The notes: a model not told the origin generated them from the letters alone. Numbered from the stretch's first letter, positions 1 through 7,860 are shown. The stretch is 27,498 nucleotides of DNA from UBA6176 sp032119375 (GCA_964430505.1 CAYSGH010000061.1:1-27498), one strand, 5' to 3'. Numbers and translations are program-made.

Positions 1-176
1 TCCTCGTTTTGAAATCCTCTTCGACTGCCGTTTCTAGGTGGAATCGCCCCGCACCCTGTGGGACGCGGCAGACCGCAGAGGGCCTGGCAGGCCAAGGACC
101 GTTGTCGCGATGCGAACGGCGCCAACCCTCCCAGCCTTCAGGGTCCCTCGCGCGCGTGCGGCCTCGCCTCGCCCGA

Positions 177-1121
177 TCAAAGCGAGCCGCAGCCCGGCTT
201 CTTGCGGCGTAGGAACAGCACGAGGCAGCCCGCCAAGACTCCGCCGCCCAAGGCTGTGGTGGATGGCTCCGGCACGACGGCGGGCTGCGCATAGTCAAAC
301 CCCGAGGCCGACGACACCGTGTAGCCCGTGACCGGATTTCCGTCGGCATCCACAACGGACGAGATCCCGCCCCATGTCAGCGATTGGCCGTAAAGGCCGG
401 CCGCCGAGCTCTCGAGGCTCTTGCCCACGCCCCCATACCAGCTGTCCCGAAAACCAAAGCTCGCGGAGGCCTCGGCCTGGAGGTTGAGGTTGTATTGGAT
501 GCCGAAGCGCGAGCCCCACGTGAAGGAGTACGACACGGGCACCACGCCCGGGGGCGGATTCGAGATGTTCGGCGTGTTCGGGGGAAACGTGTTGTAGCCC
601 ATCAAGCCATGGACCTCCCTGCCCCCGAAGGCATTCGGAACCCCGGTCCCTGACACGGCAAGGCTGACCTGTGCGAAGGCCGAGTACTCCACGTTGCCAC
701 CGCCGCTGATGCTCCAGGGCATCGAGCCCGAGAGGTTCCATCCGGCGCTCAGCGTCCCCGTCTTGCCCATCAGGTCCGGCGTCGGTGGCTGGAGCGTGAT
801 GAAGTCAAAGTAGGACACGGTGGCCGCGGCATGGCTGAGCTGCGACGTCCCGATGTTCTCGATGGAGGTGACCCGCGCCGCCGTGATGACGTTGGCCGAA
901 AGGAACCCCGGGGCGACGAACCCGGACACCGATGCCCTGTCGGAAATGGATTCCGCAAAGCGGATGGGCTGCCCGGTCTGGCTGCTCTGGTTGAGGTTGC
1001 CGGGGGTGACGGTGGCGGCTTCCGAGGACTCGAACCTCACGCTGTAGCTCGCGCTGGTCCACTGACCGAGGGCCTCGTTTGCGACGCATAGGCCGAGAAT
1101 CACGTGGCAGGCTAGTTTCAT
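177..1121 (-). CDS. PEP-CTERM sorting domain protein
   Basis: Predicted exported protein of 314 residues. The N-terminus is a classical signal peptide: Met-Lys, a hydrophobic stretch, then an Ala-Leu-Gly-type cleavage site near residue 20. The C-terminus carries the sorting tag VPEPSTTALGG, a hydrophobic helix and a basic tail with RRKK. In known PEP-CTERM systems this tag is recognised by an exosortase and the protein is delivered to the surface or extracellular matrix. The middle (Ser/Gly/Asn-rich, beta-like) matches no family I recognise. I chose the ATG at 1121 over the upstream one at 1157 because AAGGAA lies five bases before it and the signal peptide then starts correctly. No exosortase gene is in the window. 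The tag is clear; the specific function is unknown. Confidence 0.88.
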   Translation of the reverse strand: MKLACHVILGLCVANEALGQWTSASYSVRFESSEAATVTPGNLNQSSQTGQPIRFAESISDRASVSGFVAPGFLSANVITAARVTSIENIGTSQLSHAAATVSYFDFITLQPPTPDLMGKTGTLSAGWNLSGSMPWSISGGGNVEYSAFAQVSLAVSGTGVPNAFGGREVHGLMGYNTFPPNTPNISNPPPGVVPVSYSFTWGSRFGIQYNLNLQAEASASFGFRDSWYGGVGKSLESSAAGLYGQSLTWGGISSVVDADGNPVTGYTVSSASGFDYAQPAVVPEPSTTALGGGVLAGCLVLFLRRKKPGCGSL

Positions 1122-1456
1122 GGATTCCTTGTGCTTTCGACGCCCCAATTGCTTCAAGTGTTTTTTGGGGAGGGTGTCGGAGAGGGCTCAAAGGGAGACT
1201 CGTTGCGGGAGCAAAAGGAGACGGGGCCAGTGGGAGCACTTTCCAAGGATCTCCGGCCACCGGTTCTCCGGTGGCGTGGGGCCCTGGGTGACGACCCAAA
1301 ACGGACGGCCCGGGTGGTGGATGTCACCCGTCGTAGCGCGAAAGAGTGGGGATGCCGAACCGACGGCTACCATCAGAGTCTCGCGGGGCGTCCCTGTGGG
1401 TTGCGGCGTGGAGATTGCCCTTGCGTGGCGGGGGGCGTGCGGGGTTGGTTGGGGGC
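1122..1456. other. Divergent intergenic region with a perfect hairpin
   Basis: This stretch separates two divergent genes (PEP-CTERM protein and isomerase-like protein), so it should hold promoters for both. I see no convincing -35/-10 pair on either strand. It contains a perfect 8-bp inverted repeat, GCCACCGG at 1256-1263 and CCGGTGGC at 1268-1275 with a TTCT loop, and no T-run after it. A looser inverted pair, GGGTGAC (1286-1292) and GTCACCC (1323-1329), lies further on. Either could be an operator or structured leader; the sequence does not decide. No open reading frame here looks like a real gene. Confidence 0.5.
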
Positions 1457-2341
1457 ATGAACTCCGGGAAATGGACAAGGCGCGAGGCGTTGGGCGTGGC
1501 GACGGCGGCGGCGGCGGTGGGGACACTCGCCTCACGTCTCCAGGCCGAGGAAGCGGCCACGGGACTGAAGGGCCGCATCCGCCACAGCGTGTGCAAGTGG
1601 TGCTACCCCAACGTGCCGCTCGAGGAGCTGTGCCGGATGGCCCCGTCCATCGGGCTGGGATCCATCGAGCTGCTGGGGCCGGGCGAGTGGCCCGTGGTGG
1701 CGCGCCATGGCATCACGTGCGCCATCACCAGCAACCCGGTCGTGGATGGCATCGGCGGCATCACCAAGGCGTTCAACCGGGTCGAGCACCATGACCGCCT
1801 GGTGAAGGGCTACGAGGAATGGATCCCGCTGGCGGCCAAGGCGGGGCTCAAGAACGTGATCTGCTTCTCGGGCAACCGCGACGGCATGGACGACGCCACG
1901 GGGCTTGCCAACTGCGCGGCGGGCCTGCAACGCATCCTCCCGCTGGCCGAGCGCCACGGCATCACGATCGTCATGGAGCTGCTCAACTCGCGCGTCGATC
2001 ACAAGGACTACATGTGCGACCGCTCGGCGTGGGGTGTCGCGCTCTGCAAGAAGCTGGGCTCCGAGCGCTTCAAGCTCCTCTACGACATCTACCACATGCA
2101 GATCATGGAGGGGGACGTCATCGCCACGATCCGGCGCGACCACGCGTTCTTCGCCCATTACCACACCGGGGGCGTCCCGGGCCGCAACGAGATCGACGAG
2201 ACGCAGGAGCTGAACTACCCGGCGATCATGCGGGCCATCGCGGACACGGGCTACAAGGGGTTCGTGGCGCAGGAGTTCATCCCGAAGCGCGCGGACAAGG
2301 TGGGGTCGCTGCGGCAAGGCGTGCGCATCTGCGACGTGTGA
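1457..2341 (+). CDS. Tat-exported hydroxypyruvate isomerase-like TIM-barrel protein
   Basis: The 294-residue protein belongs to the xylose isomerase-like TIM-barrel family and most resembles hydroxypyruvate isomerase (Hyi) types. Visible landmarks are Glu174 in VMELLN, Asp210 in LLYDIYHMQ, the HYHTGG motif near 234-239 and Glu273 in VAQEF. These positions fit the acidic metal ligands of the family. The N-terminus carries a twin-arginine motif (TRREAL) and an Ala-rich hydrophobic stretch to about residue 25, so export by the Tat system is likely. The ATG at 1457 is chosen because it starts just before the Tat signal and follows a G-rich ribosome-binding stretch; an upstream in-frame ATG at 1346 would place 37 unrelated residues in front. 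PVC bacteria have many such exported family members. The real substrate could be another sugar. Confidence 0.85.
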   Translation: MNSGKWTRREALGVATAAAAVGTLASRLQAEEAATGLKGRIRHSVCKWCYPNVPLEELCRMAPSIGLGSIELLGPGEWPVVARHGITCAITSNPVVDGIGGITKAFNRVEHHDRLVKGYEEWIPLAAKAGLKNVICFSGNRDGMDDATGLANCAAGLQRILPLAERHGITIVMELLNSRVDHKDYMCDRSAWGVALCKKLGSERFKLLYDIYHMQIMEGDVIATIRRDHAFFAHYHTGGVPGRNEIDETQELNYPAIMRAIADTGYKGFVAQEFIPKRADKVGSLRQGVRICDV

Positions 2342-2347
2342 CCCGCC

Positions 2348-2466
2348 ATGGGCGCTGGGCGGTGCATCAAGGCTTTGTGGTGGCGTCTGGTCCCTCAGGA
2401 GGCTCGGCTGGCCGTGATGGCCTGTACCGTCGCCGCCATGGGGCTCGCCACCACTCAGCCTTGCCC
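2348..2466 (+). CDS. Probable N-terminal fragment of the DUF1549/DUF1553 protein, cut by the gap
   Basis: An open frame runs from the ATG at 2348 into the assembly gap. Residues from about 20 onward are hydrophobic (LAVMACTVAAMGLA) and look like a signal peptide, which fits the N-terminus of the exported DUF1549-type protein that resumes after the gap. A better start may be GTG 2414 or ATG 2417, because AGGAGG lies at 2397-2402. This frame and the frame after the gap do not agree if the gap is taken as exactly 100 bases, as expected for a placeholder. That the two belong to one gene is inference from position and spacing (6 bases after the preceding stop). Confidence 0.45.
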
Positions 2467-2566
2467 NNNNNNNNNNNNNNNNNNNNNNNNNNNNNNNNNN
2501 NNNNNNNNNNNNNNNNNNNNNNNNNNNNNNNNNNNNNNNNNNNNNNNNNNNNNNNNNNNNNNNNNN
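2467..2566. other. Assembly gap of 100 N
   Basis: Exactly 100 unknown bases, the usual placeholder for a scaffold join of unknown length. It removes the N-terminal part of the DUF1549/DUF1553 gene. A heme-binding cytochrome domain, often found in that position in this family, could be hidden here. Confidence 0.99.
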
Positions 2567-4406
2567 GGGTCGTTCGCAGGGCGGGTTTTCGGACGCCATC
2601 GAGCGTCACCTGGCCTTGGGCTGGGAGCGGGAGGGGTTGGCGCCGGCCGCCGAGGCGGACCGGGCGACGCTGTGCCGACGCCTGCACGTTGTCCTGACCG
2701 GGTTGCCCCCGACGCCGGAGGAGCTGGCGGCGTTTCTTTCCGACCCGTCCCCCGACCCCGTGGCGACGTGGGCGGATCGCTTGCTGGCGTCGCCCCGGTT
2801 TGGGGAGCGATGGGGGCGTCATTGGCTGGACGTGGTGCGGTACGCGGACTCGGTGACGTTGCGGGGCTTCGTGTTCCGCGAGGCGTGGCGGTACCGGGAC
2901 CTGGTGATGGATTCGTTCAACCGCGACGTGCCGTTCGGAGAGTTCGTGCGGGAGCAGGTGGCGGGGGACCTGCCGGGCGTGGCGGGGACGGGCACGCTGG
3001 AGGATCGACGGCGCGGCTTGGTGGCCACGACGTTCTGGATGCTGGGCGACTCGAACCTGGAAGAGCAGGACAAGCGCCAGCTCGAGCTCGACCGCATCGA
3101 CGAGCAGCTCGACGTGCTGGGCAAGGCGCTCCTGGGCCAAACCCTCGCGTGCGCGCGGTGCCACGACCACAAGTTCGACCCCATCCCCTCCCGCGACTAC
3201 TACGCGCTGGCGGGCATCCTGTCGGGCATGCGCCAGCTCCACCACGCGAACGTGTCGGAGTGGACGCACGCCCCGTTGCCGGGCACGCCCGAGGAGGAGG
3301 CGCGCTGGGCGGCCGCCGAGGGCGAGGTGCGTCGGATCGAGGCGCGCATCGCCGCCTTGGGAAAGGACGCCGCCCCCGCCGTGGCGAAGGAGCTGAAGGC
3401 GGACCTGGCCCGGGCCAAGGCGGCCGCGCGCCGTCCAATGGCGATGGCCCCGACGGAATCCGGGGGCACGAACCTTCCCGTGTTGCGGCGGGGCAACTGG
3501 CGGACGCCCGGCCCCGTTGTGCCACGGGGCGTCCTGGCCGCCGCCTTCCCGTCGCCGTGCCCGCCGATCCGCGAGGGCGAGAGCGGGCGACGCGAGCTGG
3601 CGGAGTGGCTGGTGCACCCGTCGAACCCGCTCGTGGCGCGGGCGTGGGTGAACCGGGCATGGCATTGGGTGTTTGGGCGGGGGTTGGTGGCGTCGGTGGA
3701 CAACCTGGGGACGACGGGGGATGCGCCGAGCCACCCGGCGCTCCTGGACGAGCTGGCGGCCGAGTTCCTGCGCGACGGCGGCTCCACGAAGGCGTTGGTG
3801 CGCCGGCTGGTGACGTCGCGGGCCTTCCGGCTTTCGAGCGACCCCGCCGACGCGCGGGTCCGGGCGTCGGCGGCGCGGGACCCGGGCAACCGTTGGCTGG
3901 CCCGGTGGAAGCCCCGGCGGATCGAGGCCGAGGCGTTGCGCGACGCCATGCTGCTGGCGTCGGGGACGCTGGATGCGTCGCGGCGGCCGGGGGCGCCGTT
4001 CCCGGAGGGGTTGGCGGCGGACTTCGGGCACGAGCCGACGGAGCCGGTGCGGAGCGTGTACCTGCCGGTGTTCCGCAACGCCCGGGTGCCCGGGCTCGTG
4101 GTGTTTGACGCGGCGGACCCGTGTCGTCCGACGGGCGCGCGGGAGGAGTCCACGGTGGCGGCGCAGGCGTTGTACCTGTTGAACGACCCGTTCGTGGCGG
4201 CGCAGGCGCGGGCGTTGGCGGGTCGCGTGTCGGGCGAGGCGGACGCGGTGGGGGCGTTGTGGAGGCTGGCGTTGGGGCGGGGGCCCGGGGAGGGCGAGCG
4301 TCGGGCGGCGGCGTTGCATGGCGCGGCCGCGGGGGATCGCGGGGCGGCGATGGTGGAGCTGGCGCAGGCGTTGCTGGGGTCGCTGGATTTTCAAACGTTG
4401 AAATGA
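2567..4406 (+). CDS. DUF1549/DUF1553 (PSCyt2/PSD1-type) protein, 5' end missing
   Basis: About 612 codons remain after the gap. The order is DUF1549 first, with LTGLPPTPEEL, GERWGRHWLDVVRYADS, and the family motif CARCHDHKFDP encoded at 3150-3182. A basic, Ala-rich linker follows, and then DUF1553, with NPLVARAWVNRAWHWVFGRG and a C-terminal stretch ending in LDFQTLK. These proteins are abundant in Planctomycetes and Verrucomicrobia and are usually exported; a role in polysaccharide breakdown has been suggested but the activity is not established. Many members begin with a cytochrome c-like (PSCyt1) domain; whether this one does is hidden by the gap. The stop codon overlaps the next start (ATGA at 4403-4406), so it is translationally coupled to the DUF1501 gene, the normal partner of this family. 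Confidence 0.93.
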
Positions 4407-5824
4407 TGACGAACCACGGGTTTCAACCGGGGCGCAGGGCGGCATTGCGAAGCATGGCCTGCGGGTTTGGGGCGCTGGCGTTCGCGGGCATGGCGGGGCT
4501 GGCCGGGGGCCCGTTGGCGGCGCGCCCGCCCGGCGTCCGGGCGCGGGCCAAGCGGGTGATCTTCCTGTTCATGCAGGGCGGCCCCAGCCAGGTGGACACG
4601 TTCGACCCCAAGCCGTTGCTGGCGCGCCACGACGGCCAGCAGATGCCCTTCGACGACGCCCGTGTCATCGCCAACACGGGCCGGGCGGCGTCGGCGCAGC
4701 GGGTGATGCGTTCGCCGTGGGGGTTTCGACAGCACGGCCAGAGCGGGCGCTGGGTGAGCGAGCTGTTCCCCAACATGGCGCGGTGGGTGGATCGCCTGTG
4801 CTTCCTCCAGGGCATGCACACCGAGGGCGTGGCCCATGGGCCCGCGACGTTGTTCCTGCACTGCGGCTCGACGCAGTTCGTGCGGCCCAGCATCGGGTCG
4901 TGGGTCAGCTATGGGCTGGGAACGGCGAACGAGAACCTGCCGGCGTTCGTGACGCTGTCGCCGAGCCTCGGGAACGGCGGCGCGCGCAACTGGGGCCCGG
5001 CCTTCCTGCCGCCGGTGCACCAGGGAACCCCGCTGGGAGTCGCCGGCCGACCCGCCCGCGAGATGGCCCTCGCGTCCCTGCCCGCGCCCGGCTCCGACCC
5101 GGCGGCACGCCGTCGCGCCTTCGAGTTGGTGCAGGCGATCAACCGCGAGCAGGCCGTCGCGCGTCCGGGCGACCTCGCGGCGGAGGCCGTCCTGCATTCC
5201 TACGAGCTCGCGTGGCGCATGCAGTCCGAGATGCCCGCGTTGACGGACCTGTCCGGCGAGAGCGCGTCCACGCGGCGGATGTACGGGATCGGGGAGGACG
5301 CCACCGACGAGTTCGGGCGGCAATGCCTCGTGGCGCGGCGGCTGTGCGAGGCGGGGGTCCGCTTCGTCCAGGTCACGTACGGGGACAACACGGCGAACCC
5401 GCGCTGGGACCAGCACTCGGACCTGCCCCGGCACGCGGTGCACGCGCGCGCGACGGACCTGCCGGTGGCCGGCTTGATCGCGGATCTCGAACGGCGCGGG
5501 CTGCTGGACGACACGCTGGTCTGGTGGGGGGCGGAGTTTGGCCGGACGCCGTATGCCGAGCGGGACGGGACCGGTCGGGACCACAACCCCGGGGGCTTCA
5601 CCGTGTGGCTGGCGGGCGGTGGCGTGCGCGCCGGGATGGCCTGGGGCGGCACCGACGACTTCGGCCACCTGGCGACGCACGGGCGGGTTCACATGCACGA
5701 CCTGCACGCGACGGTGCTGCACCTGCTGGGGCTGGACCACGAGCGCCTGACGTTCCGGCACGAGGGCCGGGAACACCGCCTCACGGACGTCCACGGCGAG
5801 GTGGTTCGCCCGATCTTGGCGTAG
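4403..5824 (+). CDS. Tat-exported DUF1501 protein
   Basis: The 473-residue protein begins with a twin-arginine region (GRRAALRS) and a hydrophobic stretch to about residue 40, then FMQGGPSQVDTFDPK, the hallmark N-terminal motif of DUF1501. Further family features are FLQGMHTEGVAHGPA, a central metal-site-like VQVTYGDN, and WWGAEFGRTPYAE with RDHNPGGFT near the C-terminus. The fold is related to the alkaline phosphatase/sulfatase superfamily. Start options are ATG 4403, overlapping the upstream stop, and ATG 4406; I use 4403. DUF1501 genes regularly follow DUF1549/DUF1553 genes in this phylum, and the pair is expected to act in the periplasm. The substrate is unknown. Confidence 0.93.
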   Translation: MMTNHGFQPGRRAALRSMACGFGALAFAGMAGLAGGPLAARPPGVRARAKRVIFLFMQGGPSQVDTFDPKPLLARHDGQQMPFDDARVIANTGRAASAQRVMRSPWGFRQHGQSGRWVSELFPNMARWVDRLCFLQGMHTEGVAHGPATLFLHCGSTQFVRPSIGSWVSYGLGTANENLPAFVTLSPSLGNGGARNWGPAFLPPVHQGTPLGVAGRPAREMALASLPAPGSDPAARRRAFELVQAINREQAVARPGDLAAEAVLHSYELAWRMQSEMPALTDLSGESASTRRMYGIGEDATDEFGRQCLVARRLCEAGVRFVQVTYGDNTANPRWDQHSDLPRHAVHARATDLPVAGLIADLERRGLLDDTLVWWGAEFGRTPYAERDGTGRDHNPGGFTVWLAGGGVRAGMAWGGTDDFGHLATHGRVHMHDLHATVLHLLGLDHERLTFRHEGREHRLTDVHGEVVRPILA

Positions 5825-5897
5825 CCGACGGCGACGTGGCGGCGGCGCCCTCCATGGTGGGGATGCACCCGGGGCTGGGCGCGTCCGGAAATCCCAA

Positions 5898-5928
5898 TTG
5901 ACAGACGGGCGCCCGCTCGGGCATTCCA
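5898..5928 (+). promoter_or_regulatory. Possible promoter of the SAM-riboswitch transcript
   Basis: A perfect TTGACA lies at 5898-5903. At the right distance (about 17-19 bases) there is only a weak -10 candidate around 5921-5928 (gcattcca). A start near 5935 would place the riboswitch at the beginning of the transcript, as expected. The -35 box is strong, the -10 poor. Confidence 0.4.
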
Positions 5929-5949
5929 TTGCCCGCCTCGCAAGGGGCA

Positions 5950-6065
5950 CTCATCAAGAGTGGCTGAGGGACTGGCCCGTTGAAGCCACGGCATCCGGTG
6001 TTGCGCATCGCGCGGCACGTCACGGTGCCAAATCCAGGTCCTCCCGGATGGGAGGCGCAGATGAG
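5950..6065 (+). promoter_or_regulatory. SAM-I (S-box) riboswitch aptamer
   Basis: The conserved S-box core is readable. P1 is CTCATC (5950-5955) pairing with GATGAG (6060-6065). It is followed by AAGAG, then GAGGGACTGGCCC (5966-5978) and TGAAGCCACGGCA (5981-5993) forming P2. A variable P3 arm ends in GGTGCCAAATCC (6024-6035), and a short P4 hairpin contains CCTCCCGGATGGGAGG. These blocks match the S-adenosylmethionine-binding aptamer in order, spacing and sequence. In this class SAM binding stabilises P1 and switches expression off, usually of methionine or cysteine genes. The expression platform follows at 6063-6118. The gene directly controlled is the threonine-synthase-like gene at 6176, which is an informative mismatch (see findings). 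Confidence 0.95.
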
Positions 6066-6083
6066 GAACGAAACGGTTTCGCC

Positions 6084-6118
6084 GGCTCTTCCTCTCCCTG
6101 CGGAAGGGCCCTTTTTTT
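6084..6118 (+). terminator. Intrinsic terminator of the SAM riboswitch expression platform
   Basis: A 9-bp stem forms between GGCTCTTCC (6084-6092) and GGAAGGGCC (6102-6110), with one U-G pair and a 9-base loop, and is followed by C and seven T (6111-6118). An alternative antiterminator is also visible: GAGGAA (6063-6068) pairs perfectly with TTCCTC (6089-6094). This uses bases of both the 3' strand of P1 and the 5' arm of the terminator, so the states exclude each other. That is the standard S-box attenuation arrangement: SAM bound gives the terminator, no SAM gives read-through. Confidence 0.93.
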
Positions 6119-6175
6119 GCCCTTCGCCCCCGGACGCATGGGTGCCTCGCGCGGGCATGGAACGAAGGAACGAGA

Positions 6176-7438
6176 ATGAGCGAGTCGCAGGGATTCATGA
6201 GGTCGTTGAAGTGCCGCGAGTGTGGCCGGGACTACCCGCTGGGGGCCACGCACGTGTGCGAGTTTGACTTTGGCCCGCTGGAGGTGGCCTACGACTACGA
6301 GCGCATCCGCAAGGTGCTGACGCGCGACGTCATCCAGGCGCGGCCGCGCTCGATGTGGCGCTACCGCGAGCTCTTGCCGGTGGCCGGCGAGCCGACGGTG
6401 GGACGGCAGGTGGGCTACACGCCGTTGGTGAAGGCGGACCGCCTCGCGCGACGCCTCGGCATCCGCGAGCTGTGGATCAAGAACGACGCCGTCAACTACC
6501 CCACGTTGTCCTTCAAGGACCGCGTGGTGAGCGTCGCCCTGAGCCGTTCGGTCGAGCTGGGCTTCAAGACGGTCGCCTGCGCCTCAACGGGCAACCTGGC
6601 GAACTCGGTCGCGGCCAACGCCGCCGCCGCCGGGCTGGACGCCTACGTGTTCATCCCGCACGACCTCGAGCAGGGCAAGGTGGTGAACTCGCTCGTGTAC
6701 GGGGCCAAGGTGGTGGGCATCCGGGGCCACTACGACGAGGTCAACCGCCTGTGCGCGGAGATCGCCGGCAAGTACCCGTGGGCGTTCGTGAACGTCAACA
6801 TGCGCCCGTACTACGCCGAGGGGTCCAAGTCGATGGGCTTCGAGATCCAGGAGCAACTGGGCTGGCGCATCCCCCGCCACACCGTCGTCTGCATGGCCTC
6901 CGGCTCCCTGCTCACGAAGATCCACAAGAGCTACCAGGAGTTCTCCAAGCTCGGCATCGTGGACGCCACCCCGTGGGTCATCCACGGCGCGCAGGCCACC
7001 GGCTGCAACCCCATCACCCAGGCCCAGAAGGCCGGGCTCGACTTCTTCAAGCCCCAGAAGCCCAACACCATCGCCAAGTCCCTCGCCATCGGCACCCCCG
7101 CCGACGGCTTCTACGCGCTCAAGGTGATGAAGGAGACCGGCGGCCATGGCGAGGACGTCACCGACGACGAGATCCGCGAGGGCATCCGCCTCCTGGCCGA
7201 GTGCGAGGGCATCTTCGCCGAGACGGCCGGCGGCGTGACCGTGGGCGTCGCCAAGAAGCTCATCGCCCAAGGAAAGATCCCCGCCGACGAGTCCGCCGTC
7301 CTCTGCATCACGGGCAACGGGCTCAAGACGTTGGACGCCGTCGTCGGCCACGTGGGCGAAACCCGGGAAATCCGCCCCAGCCTGCGCGAGTTCGAGGGCC
7401 TGCTTGCGTCCATGCAGGGCGCCATGGCCACCGCCTGA
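6176..7438 (+). CDS. thrC: Threonine-synthase-like PLP enzyme under SAM riboswitch control
   Basis: A 420-residue fold-type II PLP enzyme annotated by family as threonine synthase (O-phosphohomoserine to threonine). A short N-terminal zinc-ribbon-like knuckle has Cys13, Cys16 and Cys28. The PLP lysine is Lys114 in PTLSFKDR; the phosphate-binding loop is CASTGNLANS (135-144). Other blocks are RPYYAEGSKS, MASGSLLTKI and GAQATGCNP. These differ from classic ThrC (typically EGQKT and a GN-rich loop) and, from memory, look like the second ThrC-type protein of cyanobacteria. The ATG at 6176 has AAGGAA five bases before it. SAM control and the sulfur-carrier gene that follows suggest the product may be homocysteine or a related sulfur amino acid rather than threonine. 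Family membership is sure; the reaction is open. Confidence 0.88.
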   Translation: MSESQGFMRSLKCRECGRDYPLGATHVCEFDFGPLEVAYDYERIRKVLTRDVIQARPRSMWRYRELLPVAGEPTVGRQVGYTPLVKADRLARRLGIRELWIKNDAVNYPTLSFKDRVVSVALSRSVELGFKTVACASTGNLANSVAANAAAAGLDAYVFIPHDLEQGKVVNSLVYGAKVVGIRGHYDEVNRLCAEIAGKYPWAFVNVNMRPYYAEGSKSMGFEIQEQLGWRIPRHTVVCMASGSLLTKIHKSYQEFSKLGIVDATPWVIHGAQATGCNPITQAQKAGLDFFKPQKPNTIAKSLAIGTPADGFYALKVMKETGGHGEDVTDDEIREGIRLLAECEGIFAETAGGVTVGVAKKLIAQGKIPADESAVLCITGNGLKTLDAVVGHVGETREIRPSLREFEGLLASMQGAMATA

Positions 7439-7461
7439 GTTCCCGTCACACGAAGAAGGCA

Positions 7462-7515
7462 GCAAGACCGTCTCGGTCTTGCCCGATGCGGCCGAGGCCG
7501 CTCGGGAGGCCCGAG
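7462..7515 (+). repeat. Three consecutive perfect hairpins between the thrC-like and moaD-like genes
   Basis: The 97-base spacer holds three perfect inverted repeats in a row. They are GCAAGACCG / CGGTCTTGC (7462-7482, 3-base loop), GCGGCC / GGCCGC (7488-7501, 2-base loop), and CTCGGG / CCCGAG (7501-7515, 3-base loop). None is followed by a T-run, so they are not ordinary terminators. They may set the ratio of the two products by RNA processing or stability, or form a protein-binding site. The function is inference. Confidence 0.7.
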
Positions 7516-7535
7516 CCCCACTTCAGGAATCAATC

Positions 7536-7811
7536 ATGAGCGTGCTGGTGGACGTGCCGCCGTCGTTGCGGCGGCTGTGCGGGGGCGAGGTGGAGCTGCG
7601 GGCGTCGCCCGGCTCCGTGGCCGACATCGTCGGCGAGTTGTCACGCCGCTTTCACGGGCTCGGCGACCGCCTGTGCGAGCGCGACGGCAACCTCCGCGGG
7701 TCGGTGTTGGTGCTGGTCAACGACGAGGACATCCGGTTCCTCGCCAGCCATGGGACGTCCGTCCGGGCCGGCGACAAGCTGAGCTTCGTCCCCGCCTTCG
7801 CGGGCGGGTAG
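7536..7811 (+). CDS. MoaD/ThiS-family sulfur carrier protein
   Basis: A 91-residue beta-grasp protein. It starts as an N-terminal strand (MSVLVDVPPSLRRL), has the family signature region VLVLVNDEDIRFL and GDKLSFVPAFAGG, and ends in the Gly-Gly tail that is adenylated and turned into a thiocarboxylate in MoaD, ThiS, CysO and HcyS. The start is ATG 7536, with AGGA seven bases upstream; longer in-frame starts would overlap the preceding gene and add unrelated residues. No other molybdopterin or thiamine gene is nearby. It follows the threonine-synthase-like gene by 97 bases on the same strand, so its thiocarboxylate is most simply read as the sulfur donor for that enzyme. No E1-like activating enzyme or JAMM protease is in the window; they would have to be encoded elsewhere. 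Confidence 0.88.
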   Translation: MSVLVDVPPSLRRLCGGEVELRASPGSVADIVGELSRRFHGLGDRLCERDGNLRGSVLVLVNDEDIRFLASHGTSVRAGDKLSFVPAFAGG

Positions 7812-7860
7812 TTCCTTGCCCAGCCGTCCAGCCACCGGCACCGCCACCCACAGGATTCTT

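Noticed and set aside
1..17. TCCTCGTTTTG near the window start, found inverted near 27343-27353
   Set aside because: An 11-base match (15 of 17 when extended) between distant places is expected by chance at this length; no element boundaries support it.
1256..1275. Hairpin considered as an intrinsic terminator
   Set aside because: It lies between divergent genes and has no T-run on either side.
2367..4445. A 692-codon minus-strand frame across the gap
   Set aside because: Arg/Pro-rich shadow of the DUF1549/DUF1553 gene that reads straight through the N-run; no motif seen.
7111..7533. A minus-strand frame overlapping the end of the thrC-like gene and the three-hairpin spacer
   Set aside because: Ser/Pro/Arg-rich shadow product; the plus-strand gene is certain.
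7536..7811. MoaD of molybdopterin synthesis or ThiS of thiamine synthesis
   Set aside because: No moa, moe or thi gene is nearby, and the gene lies behind a SAM riboswitch with a PLP enzyme, so a role in sulfur amino acid synthesis fits better; not excluded.
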